DNA from: Acidobacteriota bacterium
GTDB lineage: Bacteria > Acidobacteriota > Vicinamibacteria > Vicinamibacterales > UBA2999
Direction: 5' to 3'
DNA length: 6,271 nucleotides
Assembly (NCBI GenBank): GCA_947478985.1
Contig: CANJYC010000117.1
Location: 1 to 6,271 of the forward strand
Below, one piece after another: positions 1 through 6,271 of the stretch. A model generated the notes under the pieces. It did not search any database, was not told the DNA's origin, and saw nothing but the letters and a program-made list of their open reading frames with translations. Numbering within the stretch: the stretch's first letter is position 1; each line of letters starts with the position of its first letter. Position numbers and translations under genes: made by a program.

Positions 1-2
1 CG

Positions 3-974
3 ACGGAGGTGGCGGCGCTGGTGGTGCTGGCAGCGGGGACGCTGGCGGGCGCCGGATACATCGTGCCTGCCAGCGCAGTCGTGGCCATCACGACCCTGCT
101 ACTGGTGGAGAAAACGCGCCTGCACCGGCTGGTGACACGCATTGATGACGCATCCCTGCGCGCGAGCGTGCGGTTTGCCGCAATGGCGTGCGTCATCCTG
201 CCGCTGCTGCCCGTTGGCCCTTACGGACCATACGGCGCCCTCCGTCCACGGGAACTGTGGGCGCTCGTGCTCTTTTTCTCGGGGCTGAGCTTTCTGGGTT
301 GGATCGCCCGCCGCCTCGTTGGCGCCCGTCAGGGCGTCATCGTTGCGGGCCTTCTCGGTGGCGTCATCTCATCCACCTCGGTGACCTGGCGCTTCGCCCA
401 TGACAGCCGGGAGGAAGGCGCGCCACGACTGGCGCTGGCGGCGGGGGCCATCGCCGCGTGTACGGTGATGCTCGTGCGTGTGACGCTCGCCTGTGCCGTG
501 CTCAATCCCGCCCTGGCGCTCACACTGCCGGTCTTCCTCGTGCCGCCGTTTCTGGTCGGCGCGATCGCGGTGCTGGCGGCCTGGCGAGCCGATGTGTCAC
601 CGTCCGCGCCGGAGACGGTCACCGAGTCCCCGCTTCAGCTCCGGAGCGCCCTGCAGATGACGGGACTCTTTCAGGTGGTGTTAGTCGTGATCCTCGCCGT
701 GACGTCGCGATGGGGGTCGCAGGCGCTGATTGCGACTTCTGCGTTCGTGGGCCTGACCGACCTGGATGCGTTGACGCTCTCCCTGGCGCGAAGCGCTGCG
801 ACGGCGCCAGACCTTTCCTTGGTGACCCTGGCGCTGGTGACGGGCATCGTGTCCAACACCATGCTCAAGCTCACGGCAGCGTTGGTGATGGGCCGGGGCG
901 TGTTTCGCCTGGCCACGGGCGCAGCGCTTGGGGCCATGGCCATCGTCATCGTGGTCGTCATCGCCCTACGATAG
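3..974 (+). CDS. MgtC/DUF4010-type multi-spanning membrane protein, 5'-truncated by window edge
   Basis: The reading frame is open from the first complete codon (position 3, Thr-Glu-Val-Ala-Ala-Leu), so the true start lies upstream; the GTG at 9 is an internal valine. About 323 residues are visible. They are mostly hydrophobic, with roughly eight or more likely membrane spans (for example near residues 5-33, 56-70, 83-100, 108-122, 142-168, 172-192, 216-232, 270-292 and 303-320, counting from the GTG at 9). Two stretches look like the conserved core of DUF4010 proteins: GLLGGVISSTSVT (about 114-126) and GLTDLDALTLSLAR (about 248-261). In many family members an MgtC/SapB-like domain precedes this region, and it would lie outside the window. 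Function is unknown; a role in transport or ion homeostasis is only suggested by the MgtC association. The gene ends in a hairpin-forming sequence and converges on the minus-strand gene at 1249-1046. Family assignment is by recalled motifs, fairly secure; function is not. Confidence 0.85.
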   Translation, partial: TEVAALVVLAAGTLAGAGYIVPASAVVAITTLLLVEKTRLHRLVTRIDDASLRASVRFAAMACVILPLLPVGPYGPYGALRPRELWALVLFFSGLSFLGWIARRLVGARQGVIVAGLLGGVISSTSVTWRFAHDSREEGAPRLALAAGAIAACTVMLVRVTLACAVLNPALALTLPVFLVPPFLVGAIAVLAAWRADVSPSAPETVTESPLQLRSALQMTGLFQVVLVVILAVTSRWGSQALIATSAFVGLTDLDALTLSLARSAATAPDLSLVTLALVTGIVSNTMLKLTAALVMGRGVFRLATGAALGAMAIVIVVVIALR

Positions 975-977
975 GGC
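963..977 (+). other. short perfect hairpin spanning the stop codon
   Basis: GCCCTA (963-968), a three-base CGA spacer and TAGGGC (972-977) form a perfect 6-bp inverted repeat containing the TAG stop of the membrane-protein gene. TAGGG (972-976) can alternatively pair with CCCTA (988-992), giving a second, mutually exclusive 5-bp hairpin. Neither is followed by a T-tract, so this is not a standard intrinsic terminator. It could still help end or protect transcripts in the gap between convergent genes. The pairing is directly visible; a function is speculative. Confidence 0.3.
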
Positions 978-996
978 CGGGCGGGCACCCTAGCGT

Positions 997-1035
997 TCAC
1001 GCACTGCGACTACGCACTGCGCCTACGCATTTCGA
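997..1035. repeat. 13-bp imperfect tandem repeat, three copies
   Basis: Three adjacent 13-base units fill 997-1009, 1010-1022 and 1023-1035. Copies one and two share the ten-base core ACGCACTGCG and differ at the first two bases and the last. Copy three starts CTACGCA like copy two, then has two substitutions before ending CGA like copy one. The array sits in the 71-bp gap between the convergent ends of the membrane-protein gene and the 67-codon gene. No function is evident; it is probably a small slippage-generated array in non-coding sequence. Confidence 0.55.
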
Positions 1036-1045
1036 ACACGCCACT

Positions 1046-1249
1046 TCATCGTCCGGCCACCAGCCAGCCCTTGCGAAGCCCTTCGGCCAGTAGCGCGCGG
1101 GCGTAGGCGTCGGCGTCGAGGCGCGCGGCGCCCTTGGGACGCGCCACCTCGCCGCGCCGCTCCGCATTGGCGTAGGCGCGGACAATGCGCTCCGTATTGC
1201 CGGCGTGACGCCGGTAGAGTTCGGAGAGTTTCTCGCGCTGCGGGATCAC
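1046..1249 (-). CDS. small uncharacterised protein, 67 aa
   Basis: A GTG at 1249-1247 opens a frame that ends at TGA (1048-1046). I do not recognise a named family, although the sequence resembles short hypothetical proteins of similar length that I cannot name. The product is basic, highly charged and mostly helical in appearance, with no signal peptide or membrane segment. Notable stretches are KLSELYRRHAGNTERIVRAY (residues 7-26) and YARALLAEGLRKGWL (about 49-63), the latter a plausible amphipathic helix. Evidence that it is real: about four-fifths of its codons end in G or C, as expected for a GC-rich coding frame; no other sensible gene covers this interval; and a good -10-like TAGAAT lies 8 bases before the GTG. 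The frame is open further upstream to 1324 but has no ATG, GTG or TTG there, so the GTG at 1249 is the only ordinary start. There is no clear Shine-Dalgarno site. It is transcribed away from the quinone oxidoreductase gene. Small size and an unusual amino acid mix could suggest nucleic-acid binding, but that is a guess. Confidence 0.6.
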   Translation of the reverse strand: MIPQREKLSELYRRHAGNTERIVRAYANAERRGEVARPKGAARLDADAYARALLAEGLRKGWLVAGR

Positions 1250-1257
1250 GACGAGCC

Positions 1258-1263
1258 ATTCTA
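1258..1263 (-). promoter_or_regulatory. -10-like TAGAAT before the minus-strand small gene
   Basis: Read on the minus strand, TAGAAT matches five of six bases of the TATAAT consensus. It is separated by eight bases from the GTG at 1249, so transcription starting about seven bases downstream would begin at the start codon. No good -35 box is seen 16-19 bases upstream (the bases there read around AACCTT). One of four similarly placed motifs in the window. Confidence 0.4.
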
Positions 1264-1309
1264 AGCGGTCCGCACCCGGGAAGGTTGGGCGTGTGAGGGA
1301 CCGCTGGAT

Positions 1310-1315
1310 TACACT
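1310..1315 (+). promoter_or_regulatory. -10-like TACACT before the quinone oxidoreductase gene
   Basis: TACACT ends eight bases before the ATG at 1324, and there is no Shine-Dalgarno-like sequence in between. A weak -35 candidate, TTGGGC, lies at 1285-1290 with a 19-base spacer, longer than ideal. This short divergent region (1250-1323) must hold the promoters of both flanking genes, which supports some promoter being here. The position favours a leaderless or nearly leaderless transcript. Confidence 0.4.
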
Positions 1316-1323
1316 CGCTCTTC

Positions 1324-2292
1324 ATGGCGAAAGCGATTCGTATCCACGCATTTGGCGATCCGTCCGTCCTCCAGTACGAGGACCTTCCCGCGCTCTCCCC
1401 GCAGGCGGGCGAAGCGCTCGTGAAGATTGACGCCATCGGCGTCAACTACCTGGACATCTACCACCGTAACGGGATCTATCCGATTACGCTGCCGGTCACG
1501 CTCGGGCAGGAGGCCGCCGGGACCGTGGCCGCCGTCGGTGACGGCGTCACGACCGTACAGGTCGGGGACCGAGTGGCGTGGACGGGTGTATTCGGCAGCT
1601 ACGCCGAGGCCAACGTGGTGCCCGCCGATCGGCTCGTGGCAGTGCCGCCTGGCGTGACAATGAAGCAGGCCGCATCGGCCATGCTCCAGGGGATCACGGC
1701 GCATTACCTTGCCACGTCGACGTATCCGCTCAAGGCGGGGGATACCTGCCTCGTGCACGCCGGTGCCGGCGGCGTGGGGCTGCTGCTGACGCAGGTGGCC
1801 AAGATGCGCGGCGCGCGCGTCATCACCACGGTGTCCACCGAGGAGAAGGCGGCGCTGTCGCGACTGGCGGGCGCCGACGATGTTGTGCTCTACACCTCCC
1901 AGGACTTCGAGGAGGAAGTGAAGCGGAAGACCGACGGCCGCGGCGTGCAGGTGGTCTACGACTCGGTGGGCAAGACGACGTTTGCCAAGAGCCTCGCCAG
2001 CCTGGCGCCGCGCGGCATGCTCGTGCTCTACGGCCAGTCGAGCGGCAAGCCTGGCGCCTTCGATCCGCTGACGCTGGCGAAGGGGTCGTGGTTCCTGACG
2101 CGGCCGACGATCGTGCATCACATCGCCGAGCGGGCCGAGCTTGAGCAGCGCGCGCGCGACGTGTTCGGCTGGATCGAGACCGGAAAGCTGAAATTGCGCA
2201 TGGAGTTCGAGTTCCCACTCAAGGACGCCGCCGAAGCCCATCGCGCGCTCGAAGGGCGGGCGACCACGGGTAAAGTGCTGCTGATTCCGTAG
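1324..2292 (+). CDS. qor: NAD(P)H:quinone oxidoreductase, zinc-free MDR family
   Basis: The 322-residue product is full length for the QOR group of medium-chain dehydrogenases/reductases, cytoplasmic enzymes that reduce quinones (usually by one electron) with NADPH. The N-terminal catalytic fold (about 1-125) contains NYLDIYHRNGIYP (41-53), the typical QOR counterpart of E. coli NFIDTYIRSGLYP, and GQEAAGTVAAVG (61-72). The nucleotide-binding Rossmann segment begins with HAGAGGVG (145-152), followed by VVYDSVGKTTF (about 210-220) and the strand around LVLYGQSSG (233-241). The cysteine and histidine ligands of the zinc alcohol dehydrogenases are absent, and the structural-zinc lobe with its four cysteines is missing. 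The ATG at 1324 gives an N-terminus (MAKAIRIHAFGDP) that aligns with family starts; no ribosome-binding site is seen upstream. It is divergent from the small minus-strand gene and 17 bp before the next gene. True substrate may be a quinone, enone or other electrophile; family placement is secure, orthology to E. coli QorA less so. Confidence 0.93.
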   Translation: MAKAIRIHAFGDPSVLQYEDLPALSPQAGEALVKIDAIGVNYLDIYHRNGIYPITLPVTLGQEAAGTVAAVGDGVTTVQVGDRVAWTGVFGSYAEANVVPADRLVAVPPGVTMKQAASAMLQGITAHYLATSTYPLKAGDTCLVHAGAGGVGLLLTQVAKMRGARVITTVSTEEKAALSRLAGADDVVLYTSQDFEEEVKRKTDGRGVQVVYDSVGKTTFAKSLASLAPRGMLVLYGQSSGKPGAFDPLTLAKGSWFLTRPTIVHHIAERAELEQRARDVFGWIETGKLKLRMEFEFPLKDAAEAHRALEGRATTGKVLLIP

Positions 2293-2296
2293 GCAG

Positions 2297-2302
2297 TAGA
2301 CT
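2297..2302 (+). promoter_or_regulatory. -10-like TAGACT before the TPR-like gene
   Basis: TAGACT lies inside the 17-bp gap after the quinone oxidoreductase stop and ends seven bases before the GTG at 2310. It matches four of six consensus bases and has no recognisable -35 box. It could give this gene its own leaderless transcript in addition to read-through from upstream, but on its own it is weak. Confidence 0.27.
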
Positions 2303-2309
2303 GAGCGAC

Positions 2310-3125
2310 GTGGCACGCCATCCCGGCTTCGCGTTGCTGGCGCTTCTTGCGCTACTCCTGACCGCAGGCAGGGCCGGTGCGGTTGAGCCGTCGGTCCTGG
2401 ACGGGGCGCAGCGGCTGTTCTACAACGGGCGCTACGCCGACGCCGGCGCCATTGCTGCCAGCCTCTGCACCTCCGAACCCGAGACGCTCAACGCGTGTGA
2501 GCTGCACCTCTCCGCGCTGCTCTTTCAGATTCGTCGCGCGATTGGCGATGCACCCGACCGCGACAAGGCGCTCGCGGCCTGCGGCGTGTGCGCGCCGCTG
2601 CTGTCTGCATTTGTGGCCGAGACGCGGAGGGTGCAGGGTATCGCGCGGGCACGAGTGGCCGTGGCGCCCGAGGATGAAACGGCGCTCTTCTTCCTTGGGA
2701 AAATCGATCTGAACTATGTGTGGCTCCAGCTGGGCACGCTCGGACGGAAAACCGGGTGGGACGAATTCTGGGAAGCACGACGGTCGCTCGACAAGGTGCT
2801 CAAAGCTAACCCCCGGCACGTGCGCGCCAAGGTGGCGCGGGCCTGGATCGACTACATCGTCGACACGCGGTTGCCGCGCGGCACGAAGTGGCTGCTCGGG
2901 GGCGGCAATAAGAAGCGGGGCCTGACGGCGGTGCGCGAGGCCGCCTTCGCGGGGGGCGGCATCTTCGAGCGCGCTGAGGCGGAATTCGCACTCTGGGACA
3001 TGCAGGTCCGCGAGCGCGAACTGCCCCAGGCCCTCGAGACAGCCCGGCGGCTGGCCATTGAATTTCCAGACAACCCCGAACTCCGGCGTTTCATCGACAC
3101 CGGGATTCCGATGGCGCCGCGCTAG
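2310..3125 (+). CDS. exported TPR-like helical repeat protein, function unknown
   Basis: The 271-residue product has a clear Sec signal peptide: a short N-region with Arg and His, a leucine-rich core (about 8-18), and likely cleavage after AGA (24). The mature part is largely helical with TPR-like pairs: the N-terminal segment around 30-53 (LDGAQRLFYNGRYADAGAIA), a middle unit ending in LDKVLKANPRHVRAKVARAW (160-179), and a C-terminal one with LPQALETARRLAIEFPDNPE (238-257), whose last residues are a typical TPR turn. A distinctive central block, IDYIVDTRLPRGTKWLLGGGNKKRG (180-204), is not TPR-like. Four cysteines (53, 63, 91, 94), including a CGVC pair, could form disulfides outside the cytoplasm. 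GTG at 2310 is the only start that preserves the whole signal peptide. It sits 17 bp after the quinone oxidoreductase gene and 16 bp before arfB. TPRs imply protein-protein contacts; the partner is unknown. Confidence 0.8.
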   Translation: MARHPGFALLALLALLLTAGRAGAVEPSVLDGAQRLFYNGRYADAGAIAASLCTSEPETLNACELHLSALLFQIRRAIGDAPDRDKALAACGVCAPLLSAFVAETRRVQGIARARVAVAPEDETALFFLGKIDLNYVWLQLGTLGRKTGWDEFWEARRSLDKVLKANPRHVRAKVARAWIDYIVDTRLPRGTKWLLGGGNKKRGLTAVREAAFAGGGIFERAEAEFALWDMQVRERELPQALETARRLAIEFPDNPELRRFIDTGIPMAPR

Positions 3126-3141
3126 CGCATTCTCACGGCAG

Positions 3142-3543
<402 letters not shown>

Positions 3544-3557
3544 CGGCGCCCCACGCT

Positions 3558-3563
3558 TATACT
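3558..3563 (+). promoter_or_regulatory. -10-like TATACT before the haem-protein gene
   Basis: TATACT matches five of six bases of the -10 consensus and ends ten bases before the ATG at 3574, in the 30-bp gap after arfB. No convincing -35 box is seen. A GGAG at 3565-3568, five bases before the ATG, could act as a Shine-Dalgarno site. It would be in the mRNA only if transcription starts further upstream, such as by read-through from arfB, so the two readings compete. Confidence 0.35.
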
Positions 3564-3573
3564 CGGAGTACCC

Positions 3574-4836
3574 ATGTGGAATCGCGTCCTGGTCGCCGTC
3601 GCCGCCGTGCTGCTGCTGACGGCTGTTGCCGTGGCGCAGCGTACGGATGTCTTCGTGGCCCCCTTCGATCATCCAGGCATCGCCTACACCTCCACGCCCC
3701 CCACCGATCTGGTGGCACGGCTGAATCGCCGCGTGGCCGATGGCGAGGTCACGCTCAGGTTCGACCCTGAGACGGGGTACCTCCGGTCGGTTCTCGAGGC
3801 CCTGAGCGTGCGGCCCGAGTCGCAGGCACTGGTGTTTTCGCCGACGAGCTTCCAGGCCAAGCTCATCAGCATGGACAATCCGCGCGCCCTGTACTTCAAT
3901 GACGCGGTGGCCGTCGGATTCGTCCGCGGCGCTCCCGATCTGGAGTTCGCGGCGCTGGACTCGCGACAGGGCGTGGTCTTCTATGCGCTCGCGCAGACTC
4001 CCGGATCCAAACCGGAGTTTGTGCGCAGCGGAGAGTGCCTCATCTGTCACGTCTCGGATGAGTACACGAGCGGCATTCCCGGCTATCTGCTGCTCAGCAC
4101 GCTGCCGAGGCCGAATAAAGACGCGTATGCAGGCGGGTTCGCCACCAACTACCGGAGTCTCTTTTCCGAGCGCTGGAGCGGCTGGTATGTGACCGGCGAT
4201 CCCGGCGCACCACACCTGGGGAATCGACCGGTGAGCCCTGGTGATCTGACGCGCAAGCCGCTGACGACGCCGGGACATCCGCTGTCGTCGCTCGAAGGCG
4301 CCATCGACCTGAAGGGCTATCTGACACCGTACAGCGACGTGGTGGCGCTGATGGTGCTTGCGCATCAGACGCTGATGTCAAACCTGCTGACGCGGCTCGG
4401 GTGGGAGGCGCGCGTGGCCGATGCCAGCGCCACAGCGCAGGCGCGCGTGCGTGGCGCAGCAGCTGACGTCGTGGACTCGCTCCTGTTTGTCGGCGAGGCA
4501 CCGCTCACCGCTCCGGTGCAGGGGTCCTCGGGCTTTGCGGAGGCATTTTCGGCGCAGGGGCCGCGCGATGACAAGGGGCGATCGTTGCGTGAACTCGACC
4601 TGCGGCGCAGGCTGATGCGCTACCCCTGCAGCTACATGATCTACAGCGAGACCTTCGATGCACTCCCGCCTCAGGCCAAGGCCGCGGTCTATGCGCGGCT
4701 GCGTCGGGTGCTGTCCGGGCTGGAGCCCGGAAGCAAGTACCGGTCGCTGTCGCTTGCCGATCGCAAGGCCGTGCTCGAGATACTGACGGCGACCAAGCCG
4801 GAGTTCGCGGCGTCCATGCCGTCCCGGGCGCGGTGA
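3574..4836 (+). CDS. exported protein with one c-type haem motif (CxxCH), uncharacterised
   Basis: The 420-residue product begins with a signal peptide (Arg at 4, hydrophobic core 5-18, probable cleavage after AVA at 21). The mature protein has a single haem-attachment motif, CLICH (155-159), in the context VRSGECLICHVSDEYTSGIPGYLL. This predicts covalent haem c attached in the periplasm. The sequence is not a compact class-I cytochrome: about 130 residues precede the motif and 260 follow. Recognisable blocks are FDHPGIAYTS (31-40), ETGYLRSVLEAL (66-77), VFSPTSFQAKLIS (87-99), YFNDAVAVGFVRG (107-119), DSRQGVVFYAL (129-139), VALMVLAHQTLMSNLLTRLGWEAR (257-280) and RLMRYPCSYMIYSETFDALPP (346-366). 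I recall similar unnamed proteins in acidobacterial and planctomycete genomes. His264, Met260, Met263 and Met268 are candidate distal haem ligands. The gene is preceded by GGAG at 3565-3568 and overlaps the peptidase gene by four bases. Role unknown; electron transfer or sensing is possible. Confidence 0.85.
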   Translation: MWNRVLVAVAAVLLLTAVAVAQRTDVFVAPFDHPGIAYTSTPPTDLVARLNRRVADGEVTLRFDPETGYLRSVLEALSVRPESQALVFSPTSFQAKLISMDNPRALYFNDAVAVGFVRGAPDLEFAALDSRQGVVFYALAQTPGSKPEFVRSGECLICHVSDEYTSGIPGYLLLSTLPRPNKDAYAGGFATNYRSLFSERWSGWYVTGDPGAPHLGNRPVSPGDLTRKPLTTPGHPLSSLEGAIDLKGYLTPYSDVVALMVLAHQTLMSNLLTRLGWEARVADASATAQARVRGAAADVVDSLLFVGEAPLTAPVQGSSGFAEAFSAQGPRDDKGRSLRELDLRRRLMRYPCSYMIYSETFDALPPQAKAAVYARLRRVLSGLEPGSKYRSLSLADRKAVLEILTATKPEFAASMPSRAR

Positions 4837-6236
4837 GCGTGCCGGTTGGCCGCGCCGCCGGTGTCTTGCGGGTGCTGGTGCCGGTCCTGCTACTGCTCTA
4901 CGCGGTGACGCCGTCCGCGCAATCCGGACCGTCTGCGGCGTGGCTCGCGCCCTATCGGGGAGCGGCTGCCACGCTGATCGCGTCGGCTACTGGTGATGAC
5001 GCCGCCTGGCAGCGGCTGGCAGAGCTGACGGACACCTTCGGCCCGCGGCTGAGCGGATCGGACAACCTGTCGCGTGCGATCACATGGGCTGCTGACGCGA
5101 TGAAGCGTGACGGCCTCGACCGCGTGCGGACCGAGCCCGTGATGGTGCCCCACTGGATCCGTGGACATGAGGCCGCCGAGATCACGACGCCCCAGCGGGA
5201 CACGCTGACGGTGCTGGGCTTGGGTGACTCCGTATCGACGCCGGCTGCGGGCATCGAAGGGGAAGTCCTCGTGGTGACCAGCTTCGACGACCTCCGCAGG
5301 CACGCAACCGATGCGCGCGGGCGGATCGTGCTCTTCAACACTCCCTTCATGACGTACGGCGAAACGGTGGCCTACCGGACCGGGGGCGCGCGTGCCGCTG
5401 CGGTTCAAGGCGCCATCGGCGCGCTCGTGCGGGCCGTTGGACCGATGGGCCTCCGCACGCCGCACACGGGTGCCGTGCAGTATGCGCAGGACGTGGCACC
5501 GATTCCCTCGGCGGCCATCGCGGGTGAGGATGCCAACCGCATCGTCCGCATGGTGGCGCGTGGCCAGCGAGTGCGGGTACGCCTGACGCTCGAAGGACAC
5601 TTCGAGGCGGATGCCGCGTCGGCGAACGTCGTGGGCGAGATCCTGGGCCGGGAGCGGCCGGAGGAGATTGTGCTGCTCGGCGGCCATCTGGATTCCTGGG
5701 ACGTCGGCAGCGGGGCGTCCGACGATGCCGTGGGCTGCGTCGTCACCTGGGAGGCGCTCCGGCTGATGAAGAAGCTCGGGCTCCGTCCCAGGCGGACCGT
5801 ACGGCTGGTGCTCTTCACGAACGAGGAGAACGGACTACGCGGCGCGGCCGCCTACGCTGACCACTACGCCGCGCAGGCGCGGGACCATGTCTTCGCACTG
5901 GAGTCGGATTCGGGCGTGTTCCTGCCGGCCGGTCTCGGATTCAGTGGCAGCGAGGACGCGCACGCGATCATCCGTGATATCGCGACGCTGCTGGCGCCGC
6001 TCGGGTTGCTCGAGGTCCGGGTGGGTGGTGGCGGCGCAGATGTCGGGCCGATCGCGATGGCCGGGAACGCGCCGACGATGGCCTATCTCGGCGATTCGGA
6101 GAAATATTTTCAGATACATCACACGCCGGCAGACACCGTCGAACGGATTGCGCCCGGCGAGGTCTCGCGTGCGGCTGCGGCCATTGCGGTGATGGCGTAT
6201 GTCGTGGCGGAGATGCCGCAGCGCCTGCCGAAATAG
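4833..6236 (+). CDS. secreted M28 zinc metallopeptidase, carboxypeptidase Q-like
   Basis: The 467-residue product matches the layout and length of plasma glutamate carboxypeptidase/carboxypeptidase Q, which cleaves small peptides with a two-zinc centre. A signal peptide (Arg at 7 and 13, hydrophobic core 14-25, likely cut near PSA at 29) sends it out of the cytoplasm. RLAELTDTFGPRLSGSDNLSRAI (61-83) is the characteristic N-terminal block. A protease-associated-like insertion spans about 130-245. Expected zinc ligands, placed by family comparison, are His285 (GGHLDSWD), Asp297 (GASDDAVG), Glu332 (NEENGLRG), Asp359 (ESDSG) and His430 (IHHTPADT), with Glu331 as general base; all are present, so it should be active. 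GTG at 4833 overlaps the preceding stop as GTGA and lacks a clear ribosome-binding site, so re-initiation after the haem protein gene is likely; the GTG at 4839 is an alternative. Substrate is unknown; amino- or dipeptidase activity for nutrient scavenging is plausible. Confidence 0.93.
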   Translation: MSVPVGRAAGVLRVLVPVLLLLYAVTPSAQSGPSAAWLAPYRGAAATLIASATGDDAAWQRLAELTDTFGPRLSGSDNLSRAITWAADAMKRDGLDRVRTEPVMVPHWIRGHEAAEITTPQRDTLTVLGLGDSVSTPAAGIEGEVLVVTSFDDLRRHATDARGRIVLFNTPFMTYGETVAYRTGGARAAAVQGAIGALVRAVGPMGLRTPHTGAVQYAQDVAPIPSAAIAGEDANRIVRMVARGQRVRVRLTLEGHFEADAASANVVGEILGRERPEEIVLLGGHLDSWDVGSGASDDAVGCVVTWEALRLMKKLGLRPRRTVRLVLFTNEENGLRGAAAYADHYAAQARDHVFALESDSGVFLPAGLGFSGSEDAHAIIRDIATLLAPLGLLEVRVGGGGADVGPIAMAGNAPTMAYLGDSEKYFQIHHTPADTVERIAPGEVSRAAAAIAVMAYVVAEMPQRLPK

Positions 6237-6271
6237 CGCGAAGGCGCTTAGGTGATCTGTGTGAGCGTGAC

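Noticed and set aside
1023..1445. 140-codon minus-strand frame overlapping the small gene and the start of the quinone oxidoreductase gene
   Set aside because: It is in a different frame from the 67-codon gene, would overlap the oxidoreductase coding start by over 100 bp, and has an Arg/Ala-rich low-complexity translation.
1309..2316. Long minus-strand open frame (335 codons) opposite the quinone oxidoreductase gene
   Set aside because: Its translation is rich in His, Arg and Gly with no recognisable domain, as expected for the antisense of a GC-rich gene; the plus-strand frame is an unambiguous enzyme.
3058..3141. Longer ArfB starting at ATG 3058
   Set aside because: It would overlap the TPR-like gene by 68 bp, and the extra 28 residues look unlike any ArfB N-terminus; they are the out-of-frame reading of the upstream gene's end.
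4890..5687. Minus-strand open frame of 265 codons inside the M28 peptidase gene
   Set aside because: The plus strand encodes a full-length peptidase with all zinc ligands; the antisense translation has no recognisable features.
6235..6248. Hairpin AGCGC-GAAG-GCGCT at the end of the peptidase gene as a transcription terminator
   Set aside because: The stem is only 5 bp, it overlaps the stop codon, and the following bases (TAGGTGATC) contain no T-tract. GC-rich sequence yields such short palindromes often by chance.

Overview
The window is GC-rich bacterial chromosome, tightly packed with protein genes; I see no RNA genes, insertion sequences, CRISPR arrays or phage genes. Gene content (a DUF4010-type membrane protein, a carboxypeptidase Q-like M28 peptidase, and an exported single-haem protein of a type I associate with Acidobacteriota and similar soil bacteria), together with high GC and weak Shine-Dalgarno sites, suggests an acidobacterium, perhaps of the Vicinamibacteria. 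That placement is inference from memory of such genomes, not a measurement.

Layout. Positions 3-974 (+) hold the 3' part of a multi-spanning membrane protein whose N-terminus lies outside the window. A 71-bp gap follows, with a hairpin over the stop codon and a three-copy 13-bp tandem repeat. It separates this gene from a convergent 67-codon gene on the minus strand (1249-1046). A 74-bp divergent intergenic region then leads to a rightward run of five genes: a zinc-free quinone oxidoreductase (1324-2292), an exported TPR-like protein (2310-3125), the ribosome-rescue hydrolase ArfB (3142-3543), an exported protein with one c-type haem motif (3574-4836), and a secreted M28 metallopeptidase (4833-6236). 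Gaps in the run are 17, 16 and 30 bp, followed by a 4-bp GTGA stop/start overlap between the last two genes. No stretch over 300 bases lacks a gene.

How the genes work together. The five rightward genes could form one transcript but do not make an obvious single pathway: one cytoplasmic redox enzyme, one translation-rescue factor and three proteins with export signals. The only pair with a strong structural link is the haem protein and the peptidase, which are translationally overlapped and both predicted to act outside the cytoplasm.

The most interesting cross-window pattern is at the gene starts. Four of them (three plus-strand, one minus-strand) have a TANAAT/TANACT hexamer ending only 7-10 bases before the start codon. 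This is the spacing expected if transcription begins at or next to the start codon, i.e. leaderless mRNA. I found no convincing new multi-gene system; the best uncharacterised candidate is the single-haem protein with its coupled peptidase.
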